Positions 1 to 11,308 of a stretch of DNA of 64,000 nt are shown here, in pieces. Source of the stretch: Coriaria nepalensis (Eukaryota; Streptophyta; Magnoliopsida; Cucurbitales; Coriariaceae); contig CP114495.1 in NCBI GenBank assembly GCA_027186245.1, positions 7,928,501 to 7,992,500 of the forward strand. The letters run 5' to 3'. The position numbers and the translations under genes are program-made. Positions within the stretch are counted from its first letter, which is position 1, and every line of letters begins with the position of its first letter. Under the pieces are notes generated by a model, which was given only the letters and a program-made list of their open reading frames with translations, was not told the origin of the DNA and ran no database searches.

Positions 1-1284
1 AATCAAGTGGCTTTCTCAAAACTGAGAATTCTAAACGTCATCATGCTTTTCAAATGGTTCAAATGTGTCATTTGGAAAACAAGGACTGTGAGAGAGAACC
101 CCGCCGCTGGGATTATTATGAATATATGACGTCTTGGAATCAAATCCTGCTGATTTAGAACAACAAGCGAAAACATAGTTGGTGGGTTTCCTTTTACACA
201 GATCAGGTAGATTTTCTTGCCTGGTTCAGGGAGGAGTTTGATAATTTTGCTATTAACCTGTATTTTTATCATATCTACATTAAGAGAACCTTCGATCTTT
301 TCTTCCTGGAAAACAAAATTTTCGAAGAATACCTAGCTTCAGTTTTGAAATTCTAATCTATTTATTGAATACCCTAGATTGTAAAATGGGAATATAAGAT
401 ATGGTACAATGCAGACGCCCTTTACCAGCTCTCTCCTAACATACCTTGGTTAGTCAGGACATACAATGTAAAATGGTAGGATACATATCACCTAGATAAT
501 CCCAAGAGTGTTTTCCACGATAAGAGAATTATTAAGGTCCCAAAAAACCTTCGACCAACGCTGCATCTCAGATTTGACTATCTCTCAGAGCAAATATCAG
601 GAAAGCTCTTTCCCAATTCTCTAAGGAGGATATAAAGTGATTCCTCGCTAAAAGAATCAACCCTAGCAAAGAAGGGACCATGGACCCGGACTCCGATGTT
701 GAGATTTTCCAATACTCTCAAGATCTGTACGAGGATTATACCCCTCTCAAGAAGGAATATTCTCCTTCAAAATAATAAGATAATGGGGAAAAGAAAATTG
801 ATCCTTTAATCTTATCCGACCTGCTACTAAGGGACAGCTCGATTTAACAATTATGTAGGACACGCATGCCTGACAGCCAGCATATGCTTTTGAAAAAATC
901 TTCCGACTTTTTTAAAGTTGTTTATTTTATTCGTAATTATTTTCCAACAACTTTTATAAAGATTCTTTTTCGTTTGGTTATTTGTTAGTGAAAGAGAATC
1001 TTATCTCTTAATGTGTTTTCTTGTTTAGCCTGTATTTAAGGATGCATGTGTGCTCCTAGCTCATCATCAATTGTATAGCTTTGATCTTTGTTCCGAAAAC
1101 TTCCATCTTTGTAATTCTTAAATTCTAAGTTTAAATTGGTCTAAACTTCTACCTCTATATGATTATTCTTATCTTCTTCCTATTTATCTTTCTTACCATA
1201 TGTTTTCATATCCACCTAAATCTATTTCTCTCAGTTCTTCTGTCACTCTCCGTACACTAGAATCTTCCGCAAATTGTATCTCTA

Positions 1285-1315
<31 letters not shown>

Positions 1316-1332
1316 AACGATCCAGGCCTACT
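1..1332 (+). promoter_or_regulatory. Leader/intergenic region of a movement-protein (pararetrovirus-like) element
   Basis: No intact gene is seen here. A short open stretch near 680-775 (beginning DPDSDVEIFQYSQ) is acidic and could be the decayed tail of an upstream open reading frame. A TATA-like box (TATTTAAG) lies at about 1033-1040 in a setting like a pararetroviral promoter. A CT dinucleotide tract runs at about 1290-1315. The primer-binding site follows directly, so by position this is the promoter plus transcribed leader of the element. The stretch 1-680 shows nothing recognisable. It could instead be an LTR of a Ty3-type element that carries a movement protein. Confidence 0.4.
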
Positions 1333-1346
1333 TGGTATCAGATCCA
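1333..1346 (+). other. Primer-binding site complementary to initiator tRNA-Met
   Basis: TGGTATCAGATCCA closely matches the TGGTATCAGAGC-type site used to prime minus-strand DNA synthesis by Ty1-copia elements and by Caulimoviridae. One mismatch follows the TCAGA core. It lies about 90 bases before the first coding-looking segment, as expected for a replication primer site. Confidence 0.55.
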
Positions 1347-1428
1347 CGATAAGAAACTTAGTTGTTGAGGGAAGGTTCTCAAAATCCCACAAGTCGCATA
1401 ATGTTATGAGCCATAGCCGAGGTTAGGT

Positions 1429-4000
1429 GTGGGCATGAAAACCTATAAATCATTGACAATGACGTATGCAGAAAATCAACCATTATTAGTGGCTAGTTTT
1501 CTTAAAAGGTTCTCTCCTAGGAGACCTTCTTCATCCTCCTCTTCAACCTCTTCTTATCGGGCTCCTCTGACAAAAGGAGTACCCTCCTTTACCTCTACTT
1601 CTAGCTCAGTAAACAAGAATGTTGAGATAATAACCGGATAATCCAAGCGAGTTCAATAGAAAGAACTAGATTTGGCAAACTGGTATATACCATAAATTTT
1701 TTAATATATCATATACAAGCTCTAAGGAATATCATGAAAATCAGGATTCGTGATAAATATGGTAGAAGACACCATACCCATAAAAATAGGAAATGGATCT
1801 TTCCTGTTACTGTCCCAAGAGCTGCTAAAACAGCACAAAGAAGATGGATAAAAATTCATCTATCTTGGTAAGGTACAAGTCGCATTAAAACCTATGATGC
1901 AGTTAGGTCTAGAAATTTACACTCTTATCGCTTTAAGAGACAAAAGGCATAAGAGATATGATCACTTTATACTGAGAATTGTTGAATCGTCAATTGGTGA
2001 CAGCCCACTTTCAAGTGCTTTCTTGATTTTTGTCTGCCCCTCATGGACATACATATCATGAAGGCCCTCTCACTAGATCTACATATATCTGGCTTCGAGA
2101 AGGAAACTATGTCAGAACATATAGCGCTCATCTACAGAGTCTGTTATAAGATAATGAGCACTTTATCCCGGAAAGACAGCCACTCCCGCAGAGTATAAAT
2201 GGGATAAGGTCAGATTATTAAATGGGATAAGGTCAGTTTGAGTAACGATATTAGTGGTCCCTCAGATTATTAAATGGGATAAGGTCAGATTTTCAAAGAA
2301 ACGGGTCTCCGAGAATGTAGTTTCCGAGCCTAAGTTACCCTAGAGAGAATTAAATCAGATTAAAGCATGATAAGATGGAAGTGTAGAGATTAAGTTCTCT
2401 AGAAGTGAGAGTGTTAGGTACTCTACTACTTCAGTTCCAGATCATTTGGAAAGTTTGAGAAGAATTGGGGATTCATGTCACCCCCAGTACAAGATAGAGA
2501 TGCAGGTCCCTTCCACAAGATCCAAATCTCCTACTTTATTAGATATGGGATATGCTTCGAATAACCAAAGTGACATCTCCGTGTCGAAAAACCAAGGTGA
2601 TTCATATTTGTAGCAAGAATTCGTTGTATGATTCTGAACACAATAGAGAAAAAAGATTTTGGTTTGAAAACATTCTTGCTCTAGAGGAATAAAAGTATTG
2701 GAAAAGCTTAGACAGACATATAAAAACAAGCTAAAAGTTCTTAACATAAGAAATAAGTTTGACTTTTTCGTATGGCTACCCAAAGGCTTTGCTTTTAGGA
2801 ATCTGGCTTGTCATGACTTTGAGGATGACTCAAAGAACATTTTGGAAATTATAAATTATCCAAAAAAGTAAGAGATTCATGCTGAATTCCAAAATCCATC
2901 TGCTCAAGGTGATTATTGCTTGATGTTGAATAATACATTCAGAACCTGAAAAAACTAAAGGTTCAAAGAGAGATATCTAGGCAATATAGATGCCATTGCT
3001 AAATTTAGAAGTAGCAATAGACGACAAGGTCAACGTCGGAGCGACCCTATTCAAATGGGAAGAATCAGACATGCTCAAATGAGTGAATAATATCGTTACT
3101 CAAACTAACTATACAAATCTACATATCCAGACGTTGGGAGATCAACTGACCTAGGTATAAGTAGTTGTTAATAATGTGACCTCTGGAAAAGAGATCCCTA
3201 AGAAGACATAGACTTCTTAAAGGGAAATTCCAATGATCAAGCCACCAACATCGGTGGAAGTGAACTGGTCATCGAAAAGAGTCACTAAAGATATGTTGGA
3301 AGAACTGACCAACAGACTTACAAAGATGGGAATAAGAGAATCTCAGTTACAGACTCTTGAAGAAAAATCAGTAAGTGATACTGATTTAGAAGCTTTGAGG
3401 AATTACCTCAGATAGCAAAGCTTGGTTGGATCAAAAAGACCAACCAAGTCTTACTACCCCCTTCTTCAGTGGACGTGCAATTTGAAGAATCATGGAAAAA
3501 TGATCCATTGTCATTCACTGGCAAAAGTAATTGACGGGTGGAATATAGACGACATTTCAGAATACCAAATCTAGCAAAAGGCTTCTCATATGATGATGTA
3601 TGGAAAAGCATGCCATCTCCATGGAAGGGGAGTTTCCGATGTGTCAATTGTCCAAACCATTGCATAAAAATTTGCAGGCAATTGAATGGATGGTGAGATT
3701 TTACCTTATCCGAAGCAAATAGATTCAAGATTATGATTGCTTCGAAAGAGGTGATAATGGTCGAGAACAATATGCAATCTTAGACAATAGTCTTAGATGC
3801 AGTTAACACGTTAGTTTACGCATTAAACTTGTTCTTCTGCAATAATAACAATAACCACCTAGTTAAGGCTTATGAGCAGCTGATGAGACTAAAATGCCCC
3901 AACCTATCATACTATAAATGGTATAAGGAGTAATCCTTACCAAAGATTTGCAGCGATCAGATTGTAATGATGATTATTGGAAGTAACATTTTTTTTTTCT
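1429..4000 (+). pseudogene. Decayed polyprotein: movement protein plus capsid/gag-like segments (endogenous pararetrovirus-like)
   Basis: The reading frame is broken by many stops and frameshifts. An N-terminal Ser-rich stretch (1429-1640) is followed at about 1690-2180 by segments resembling plant viral movement proteins. The clearest are RIRDKYGRRHTHKN, LSLDLHISGFEKETMSEH and ALIYRVCYKIMSTLS. At about 3050-3420 there is a helical or coiled-coil-like part. At about 3540-3930, pieces such as GWNIDDISEYQI and YEQLMRLKCPNLSYYKWYKE resemble the capsid/gag block of plant movement-protein elements. The sequence stops before any protease or reverse transcriptase, so the copy is truncated on the right near 4000. 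Identification rests on remembered family motifs. A Ty3 element carrying a movement domain is the main alternative. It is a non-functional genomic relic. Confidence 0.5.
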
Positions 4001-4201
4001 AATCTTCCCCCACTTTTCTCTTTGAGAGCAATAGAAAAGCTAAAGGTTGATGACTCAAGTCCTTGGGTCAATTATACCTACAGTGAACTCTTATATATAT
4101 ATATATAATTTCAATTTATTCATTTTATGGGATTCAAGAACCTAAAACACTAAATTGGTTACGAGCTAAATAGAAGTAGTGAGCACTCAAACGGTATATT
4201 T

Positions 4202-4377
4202 TTTAATAATACTCCTTGATTTTCTCCTTATTGATTTGTTTTCTTAATTTTATTATTGATTTATTTCTGTATTTTTGGCTTATTTCATTATAATTTACTT
4301 TCATTGTAGTTACTAGTATTCTTTTATATATAATGTACAACAGCTCACAATATTTTGTGCAGTGAATTTCACCAAAC
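4202..4377 (+). repeat. 5' LTR of degenerate Ty1-copia element 1
   Basis: Its sequence (ATACTCCTTGATTT and the following text) matches the block starting at 11101, and both end with ACCAAACC. The first bases are altered (TAATAATACTCC instead of TGTTGAGAATACTCC). A primer-site remnant (TATCAGAGCA, about 4379-4388) follows immediately. LTRs this short are typical of the Ale/Retrofit group of plant Copia elements. Confidence 0.65.
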
Positions 4378-4467
4378 CTATCAGAGCAAACTCTAGGTTT
4401 AACTCTTTCTCCGATCCCTATAGCCGACTTCTTCACTTTTTCAAACACCTCCCTCTCTCTCAACACC

Positions 4468-5300
4468 ATGATTCACATAGTAACTATCAAACTATACAAA
4501 TCAAATTACCTATTATGGAAGAGTCAATTTGTGCCTCTCATTTGCCAAGGCTCGTTCAGTTTTATTGATGGAACTAACCTATCCCCACCCGCCACCATCA
4601 TCAGTAACTCACCTAAGCCGAACCCCGAATTCCAAGAATGGATTACTACAAATCAACGTCTTCTCAATTTTCTCCTTCTCTCACAAAAGAGGTCATGGCC
4701 AAAACCATTGGTTGCTCTTCGTCTCGCTCAGTTTGGCTTGCCTTAGAGACTGCCTTTAGTCTAGCTCAAAGCAGCGTGAGCTTTAGGTTAAGGATGATCT
4801 CCAGTTAATGAAAAAGGGGTCTCGTTTAGTGACCGATTATGTTAGGTCATTTAAAGTATTATATGATCAATTTGCTGCTATTGCTCACCCCGTTGATGAA
4901 ACCAACATGTCTCACTAGATTTTTCCTGGACTCGGGCCCCCCTTATCTAGTTTTTCCACCACCCAAATGGCTCTCACACCGCTGCCCGATTTTAAGGATT
5001 TAGTTTCTAAAGCTAACAGTTTTGAGTTGTTTTAAAAATCAATTGAAGGTATTCCTGAAGAATCTCTTGCATTTTTTTGCTAATCATTCTTCTTCTAATA
5101 CTCGTGGTAGGGGCTATAACAAAAATCATCGCGGTCGTGGTCGTGGCCGTGGGTCTCATTCTTCAAGTTCAAATGGTGGTTGCCGTTACTCCTAATTCAC
5201 CTATCAATTTTACAAAGCTAATGGTCATATGGCTTGCTGGCAAGCAGTATGAATGGAGTGATAAAAGTGCAAATCTTGCGGCTGCCTTTACCGATTCGTG
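4468..5300 (+). pseudogene. Copia element 1 gag remnant
   Basis: The opening reads as a UBN2-type Copia gag: IKLYKSNYLLWKSQFVPLI near residue 8 is the usual conserved start of this family. Frame breaks follow near 4745 and 4790. The distal part is Gly/Arg-rich (RGRGRGRGSHSSS, about 5120-5160 in another frame), as is usual just before the protease. Gag would form the virus-like particle. No CCHC zinc knuckle is legible. Confidence 0.7.
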
Positions 5301-6563
5301 CAACCTTTCCAATGGCACTCAATCTAATTGGTACGTCAACACGGGTGCCTTCACTCATATGACTTCTAATCCCTTCACCCTTGATTCCGCTACACCATAT
5401 CATGGTAGAGATTCCATTATTGTTGCGAATAAGGCTTCTTTTACTATTTCTCGTGTTGGTACTTGTGCTCCTTCCCTATATTTTTGCTTATTGAATGTGC
5501 TTGTTGTTCCATATCTCACCAAAATTTTGCTCTATGTTAGTAAGCTTACATCAGATTTTCCTCTTAGTATTACTTGTACTAGTGACTCTTTTACCATTTA
5601 GAATATGAGAATAAGTCAAGTGATGACGAATGGTAAAAATAATGGGGTCTTTATGTGCTTGAGAAGGGTCACTTAGCTTTTATATTTGCTCTTACTAATT
5701 CTTTTTTATGAGCTTCTTTTGATTTATGGAATTCAAGAATTTGTCATATTAATATTCTATTATTTCTTTATTGAATAAAAAGGGACATATTTCTCTTACT
5801 TCTATTCTTCTTACTTCTAAACTTTGTGATGTATGTCAACTTGATAAGAGCCTCGATTACCATTTACACTTAATCACCGTCGAGCTGCTAATGTATTAAA
5901 TCTTGTTCACTGTGATATTTGGGGGCCCTCGCCTACTAAATCTTCATTTATCTTTGCATATTATGTTCACTTTATCGATAATATTTTACGGTTTACTTGG
6001 TTGTATCCTATGAAGCACAAATCTGACACTTATGATATTTTTCTTCACTTGCATACATCTTTTGAGCGGCAACATGCATGCATACTCAAGGTTTTTCAAA
6101 ATGACAGCGGTGCGACATTCAAAAGTAATTGCTTTCAAAATTATCTTAGGTCTCACGAAATTCATCAAATTTCATGTCCATACATGCCATTTCAAAATGG
6201 ACGGGCAGAATGGAAATATCGTCATATTAAGGAAATAAACCTTACCCTTCTTTTTCATTCTCAGCTCTGACTCGTTGTCGGGCTACTTACATCATCAATC
6301 GGTTATCTATGCCTCTACTTGGAAAAAGTTATCCCTTTGAAGTACTATATGGTGTGGCCTATATGTACTTTAATTTCTATCCCTTTGGATGCCAAGTATT
6401 TTTGTGTCCCTATGACCACATGCCTCACAAGCTTTCACCATGAATTGTTCTATGCATCTTCCTCTGATATAGCACTATCCATAAGGATTCTAAGTGCTTT
6501 GATGTGGTATCTTCCCGCACGTATTTTACTTGACATGCACAATTTTACAAGTCATGTTTTTCA
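5300..6563 (+). pseudogene. Copia element 1 protease and integrase remnant
   Basis: The protease motif at about 5329-5360 reads NWYVNTGAFTHMTS where the family has a DTGA active site, so the catalytic Asp is replaced by Asn. The gag-pre-integrase domain (WNSRICHINI, KLCDVCQLDKS) is at about 5730-5850. The integrase core runs from about 5905 (VHCDIWGPSPTKS) through NDSGATFKSNCF and CPYMPFQNGRAE to about 6250, with a degraded C-terminal part to 6563. Several stop codons and frameshifts make it non-coding. The copy is cut at 6564 by the LTR of another element. Confidence 0.75.
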
Positions 6564-7997
6564 TGTAACGCCCGCCCTACTAGATGTTTAGTTTATCAAA
6601 TACTTTTCTAGGGAAACATATACAGCTAGTAGGTGCATTACTTTCTTATTTTTATATAAAAATTTTGTTCCTTAAAATTTTCTTTACTTTCAAAAGCGGT
6701 TTGAATGATATACGTAATAATTTGAAAATACTACGGAAGTCTTTGTCATAGAAAAGTAATCCCAACACTTTTTAAATACTTTATTCTTTATTTGAATATA
6801 CATATACGTACATATACATAAGACCTAGAACTAGAAGCTATGAACTAGAAGCTCAGTAAGGATAGTGTCCTACTCACATCACTATTCTTTTTATGACTAT
6901 CGTGAGTCAGTACTTTTATGACTTATATCTAACGTGCATAAATTCCTATCATTCTATATACTTGGGCCCTGAGGATGCTACCACCGGCATGTCAACTGAT
7001 ATTTAATCAACGGTCCGCTTATGACCGTTGCAACGATCCACTTATGACATTTTCTTTAATATCATTTAGGGTCCTTTCTAATCGACAACCGATACTTCTT
7101 TTGACCCGGCAGCACCTCACTTTAATATTATGCATGCTTATGCTTCTTATTTATTTTAGCATAACATTAACTTTTGAAAATATGAACATATGCATTTAAT
7201 GTTTAAAGTTTGTACTCTCCTCAAACCATCCTGCTATATTATGTTCATTCTAGTTATAATCATTATTTCTAACATGGTAATCACAGTATTTCACTTTTAG
7301 TTAGCATGCTATAATTAGAATCCTAACGCATACATAACTAAGTCATCATTTAATAATTAATATTATCCTCAATTAATATAATTATAATCATAATAATAAA
7401 CAAACAATATCCGGGTGTTGCAGTGAGACTATACTTACAAAAGTTGGTTGACCGGAGATCTTGACTTTCCTCTTTCTCTCTTTCCTTCCCTTTTTTTCCT
7501 TTCTCTCCTTTTCCCTTTCCTTTCTTTCTTTCCCTTTCTCTCCTTTTTCCGTTCCTTTCTTTTCTTCCCTTTCTTTCCTTTGTCTCATTTTTCCTTTCCT
7601 TTCTTTCTTTCCTTTCTTTCCTTTCTTTCTTTTCTTTCCTTTCCCTCTCTTTCCCTTTGTTGCTGGTACATGCTGCAGATGAGCCTTTTATAGGCATGAA
7701 AGTAAAAATGCCTAGTCATTCTTTTAGGTTGAAATAGTGACAAGTGGGGGCCACATGTCTAGGAAAGTTTTTCTTAAGGATGACTAAGGATCATTAAAAA
7801 AACGTGACTGTAGTAAGAAATGTTTTTTATTTTTTTATTACACTTAAGTCTGCATTAAGTTTTGAAATTATAAAAAGGTCCTTAATTATTTCTATTATTA
7901 AAATTAGGTATAGGTGAGAATTAAAATTTACTAATAAGTCCAGTTTAAATTTATTTTCCCACTACTATACCTAATCTAAAGATATTGAGGGATTACA
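6564..7997 (-). repeat. LTR of a Ty3 chromovirus-like element, minus orientation
   Basis: On the plus strand it starts TGTAACGCCC and ends GGGATTACA. On the minus strand this is TGTAATCCC to GGGCGTTACA, with a polypurine tract (AAGGAAGGGAAAA) directly upstream, so this is the 3' LTR of a minus-strand element. It is about 1.43 kb long. The solo copy at 21531-23040 aligns along its length. It contains a long pyrimidine tract at about 7460-7660, and both LTR copies carry this feature. Confidence 0.75.
7460..7660 (+). repeat. Polypyrimidine (CTTTC-type) low-complexity tract
   Basis: About 200 bases of almost uninterrupted C and T on the plus strand (polypurine on the minus strand) inside the Ty3 LTR. 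It creates long Phe/Leu/Ser-rich and Lys/Arg/Glu-rich open frames on the two strands. These are composition artefacts and not genes. Confidence 0.85.
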
Positions 7998-8126
7998 TTT
8001 TCCCTTCCTTATAAAAATTTCGTTCTCAAAATTTTAGTTGGGCTCAAATGTTTCTTGCAATTACACCTGCATTATTCAAGGTTTCCTTTATTTAATACTA
8101 GAAGCAACATCCTTCCACTCCCAGAT

Positions 8127-8570
8127 TTAAAACAGTTCTGGGTGTTTTTCCTTCATTTCGTCTTCCCTTTTCCAGGTAGCTTCTTCTGTCTTACAGCTTT
8201 TCCATAATACCTTCACTAGTGGTATAGCTTTATTCCTAAGTCTCTTTTCCTTGCGATCCAAAATCTGTATTGGTCTTTCTTCATATGTTAAATTTTCTCG
8301 GAGTTGAACGGGGTCAATTTCCAATACATGTGAGGAGTCAGGTACATACTTTTTCAGCATTGATACATGGAACACTTTGTGTACCGAGGACATCTCTGGC
8401 GGTAGTGCAAGCCTGTAGGCAACTTTTCCGATACGTTCTATTATTTCAAAAGGTCCAATATATCTTGGACTTAACTTTTCCTTTTTGACAAATCTCATCA
8501 GTCCTTTCGTTGGTGCGATCTTTAAAAATACCATATCTCCAACTTTTCGTGTTGAATCTAGTATTTTTAA
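8127..8570 (-). pseudogene. Ty3 integrase C-terminus with chromodomain-like tail (fragment)
   Basis: An open frame of 135 residues ends at a natural stop (8127-8129). It begins inside the integrase C-terminal domain ([25 protein letters not shown]) and continues through [11 protein letters not shown] to a chromodomain-like end ([20 protein letters not shown]). These are standard landmarks of plant chromoviruses. Its polypurine tract and 3' LTR follow at 6564-7997. Everything upstream (reverse transcriptase, RNase H, integrase core) is missing because the sequence switches near 8575 to another element. Confidence 0.8.
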
Positions 8571-8574
8571 TCCT

Positions 8575-9312
8575 GAATTGCTTGCTGATATTTATCCTTC
8601 CTAATAAGGACAAGCCTAGCACATGGATTGATGCATATTCAGACCCAATTCAAGTTCCCATTGATCCCAATACAAGAGCTCGTGCGAAGAAATTCAAAGA
8701 AGCGCTTAATGAGCTGATTCAAGTAACATGAACTCACGCCCATTCATGGAGGCCCATTAAAGGTGGTGAATGTGATTCTGAAAAATGGTATTCAGTAGTT
8801 CAAGCCTTGGAGAAGCCCATAATGAAGGAAAGAGCTTATTGAAGAGTTTCGGACTAATTTGGGCCAATATCATCATAATAAGCTCAAATGATGCATAAAG
8901 CCTTCTAAGTACTTCTAAGATATTTATTTGAGTTTAATGTCTCTAAATTATGTGGAGATAGGGTATTTGTTTTTGTTTTTAGGTTGTTTTGATCATATTG
9001 GGGTAATTGGGCTCTATTTAATTGTCTGTTTAGTCATATTGGATTTTATTTAGTTATCTGTTTAGTTTCCTAAGAATCCCACATTATTTAGGTTGTGTTT
9101 TCTCTGCTGGAACTTTCTCTATATAAAGAGGGCTGATTTCTTTTGTAAAGACAGATCAGTGATAAAATATTTGAGAGAAAATTTTTTTTAGTTCTTCTGG
9201 AACTTTTCAAACTTATCAGATTTATATGTAGTGTTCATCCCGACTTATCAATCAGTTATTCCATCCCGGATTGTGGCGTCTTCTACATTTCATTCGAATC
9301 TGAGTATAACAA
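8575..9312 (+). mobile_element. Fragment of a second Ty3 element: polyprotein tail plus LTR
   Basis: A short frame at about 8620-8731 ends with DPNTRARAKKFKEALNELIQ, a tail I associate with plant Ty3 polyproteins. It is followed by AT-rich sequence with a TATA-like CTATATAAAGAG at about 9118-9129, consistent with an LTR promoter running to about 9312. The adjacent Copia reverse transcriptase resumes right after it. It lies head to head with the minus-strand Ty3 fragment on its left. LTR limits are approximate. Confidence 0.5.
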
Positions 9313-9319
9313 TCTTGGA

Positions 9320-11035
9320 TCCTTGAATCACGAGTTCGTCATCTCTAGGCGTGGTTCGTATCATTCCGGCCTTCTTCATTCATGGCTCACTCATTCCGAG
9401 CCTAGAGGATTTCAATCGGGTGCTAAGAGTCTAAATTGGCTTTCTACCATGGACGGCGAAATTCATTCTCTTCAATCCAACAAGATATGGACTCTTGTTC
9501 CTCATTCATGGCGTGGTTCGTATCATTCCAGCCTTCTTCATTCATGGCTCACTCATTCCGAGCCTAGAGGATTTCAATCGGGTGCTAAGAGTCTAAATTG
9601 GCTTTCTACCATAGACTGCGAAATTCATTCTCTTCAATCCAACAAGATATGGACTCTTGTTCCTCGCCCCTCCAACATGAAAATTGTTGAATTAAAATGG
9701 ATCTTTCATACAAAATATTTATCTGACAGGTCCATTGATCACTACAAGGCTATGTTTGTGGCTAAAGGCTTCACTCAAATCATGGGTCTTGATTTTATCA
9801 ACAAGTTTACTTCGGTCGTCAAAGCTGCTACCGTTCGTGTAATTATTTCCCTTGCCGTAAAAAACCATTGGTCTCTACACCAATTTGATGTAAAAAATGC
9901 TTTCATCAACGGTTTTCTTCACGAGAACATGTACATGGAGCAACCTCCCTATTACATTGATTCTCATTTTCTACACCACATTGGTAAATTGCAGAAAGCC
10001 TTTTATGGACTCAAGCAAGCTCCTCAAATATGGTTTCAGTGCTTTAGCACCTTCTTTTCTTGTCTCGATTTCTCTTGTAGTCAAGTCGATACATCTCTCT
10101 TCATCCTCCGTAAGAATGGTACTCTTTTATATCTTCTCCTTTATGTGGACATCATTATTATTACTTATAGTAATCCAACTCTACTTGGTCATTTTGTTCA
10201 TTAATTCAACACTGAGTTTGCCACTAAGGATCTTGGCACATGGAATTATTTTCTTGGTCTCGAGGACATGCCCACCAATGATGGCTGGTTTTTTACTCAA
10301 GCCAAATATACTCGGACATCCTTTCACGTGCTCAATTTCTTGAGTGCAAACGGACCACTACCCTAATTATTGTTGCCTAACGTTTATCTCTAAACGGTAC
10401 TCCTTTCTCGGATCCTACATTTTACCGTTCTCTCATTGGAGCCTTACAATACTTAAACCATTTATCGATCAAATCTTTCTAACTATTTGAACTCTGTCAG
10501 TTAATTTCTTCACGCTCCCACCAATGATCATTTTCAAGCTATTAAACGAATTCTCATTATTTCAAGGCACTATCGACTTTGGTCTCTCTTTTACTCCCTC
10601 CTCCTCCACCAGTTTGGTAGCTTACTTGGATGCGAAATGGGCTAGCTGTCCGGACACTCACCTGGCAACCTCTGGCTACTTCATTTCTCTTAGCGACAAT
10701 CTTGTTTCATAGAGTGCTAAAAAGTAACCAACATTCTTCCACTCCAGCTATGAGTCTGAATGTTATGCCTTTGCTCTAACCGCCACCAAAGTCGTTCAGC
10801 TTCACCACATGCTTCGTGATCTTCATGTTATCTCCACTCATTGATAGGTTTTACTTTGTAACAATAAAAATGCCATCTTTCTTAGCTCCAATATCATCTC
10901 TGACAATGCACTAAATACATTGATCTTAATTATCATTTTAATTGCGAATTTGTCGCTGGTGGCACTTTTATAACTCAGCACACCGCCTCCGATCTTCAAA
11001 TTGTGGACATCTTTACTAAAATCATCACTTGATCT
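9320..11035 (+). pseudogene. Copia element 1 reverse transcriptase and RNase H remnant
   Basis: Reverse transcriptase starts at about 9390 (EPRGFQSGAKSLNWLSTMDGEIHSL, where Copia elements usually have EPRG...LSAMDEE). It continues through FDVKNAFINGFLHENMYMEQP and YGLKQAP to LLYVDIIIIT at about 10140-10165, where the catalytic YVDD is YVDI. The frame breaks at 10204, with further pieces to 10420. RNase H follows (YLDAKWASCPDTHLATSGY at about 10625-10680, then SYESECYAFALTATKVVQLHHML). A 162-base in-frame tandem duplication lies at the start. Confidence 0.8.
9351..9674 (+). repeat. Tandem duplication, 162-base unit, two copies
   Basis: GTGGTTCGTATCATTCC begins at 9351 and again at 9513. The text between is nearly identical in the two copies, with a few point differences. 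The unit is a multiple of three (54 codons), so the surrounding Copia reading frame is preserved through both copies. Confidence 0.85.
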
Positions 11036-11100
11036 TGTGTTCTTTTTTTTGTTCCAAGCTTCGCATCTCCATTAATCCCACACTCAATTTAGGGGAGTAG

Positions 11101-11308
11101 TGTTGAGAATACTCCTTGATTTCTTCCTTATTTATTTGTTTCCTTAATTTTAACATTGATTTCTTTCCTTATTTTTAATTTACCTTGCTGTAATTTACTT
11201 TCCTCGTAATTTACTTTCCTTGATATATAATATACATTAACGCATAATATTTTATATGATAAATTTTACCGAACCACAATATTTTATATGATAAATTTTA
11301 CCAAACCT
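11101..11308 (+). repeat. 3' LTR of Ty1-copia element 1
   Basis: It starts TGTTGAGAATACTCC right after the polypurine tract and ends ACCAAACC, matching the 5' LTR at 4202. A short internal duplication of about 30 bases (CACAATATTTTATATGATAA) makes this copy slightly longer than its partner. Confidence 0.7.

Larger units (their letters stand above)
4202..11308 (+). mobile_element. Ty1-copia element 1, degenerate, interrupted by two Ty3 fragments
   Basis: Order on the plus strand: LTR, primer site, gag, protease, integrase, foreign insertions (6564-about 9312), reverse transcriptase, RNase H, polypurine tract (TTAGGGGAGTAG just before 11101), LTR. The reading frame is broken throughout. The parts are those of a Copia element (integrase before reverse transcriptase). 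The flanks show no clear target-site duplication, as expected for an old copy. The element occupies most of the space between the movement-protein relic and the first GST gene. Confidence 0.8.

Noticed and set aside
7350..7697. Long Lys/Arg/Glu-rich and Phe/Ser/Leu-rich open frames on both strands
   Set aside because: They are produced by the polypyrimidine tract in the Ty3 LTR and have no protein-like composition; the same happens at 22539-22746.
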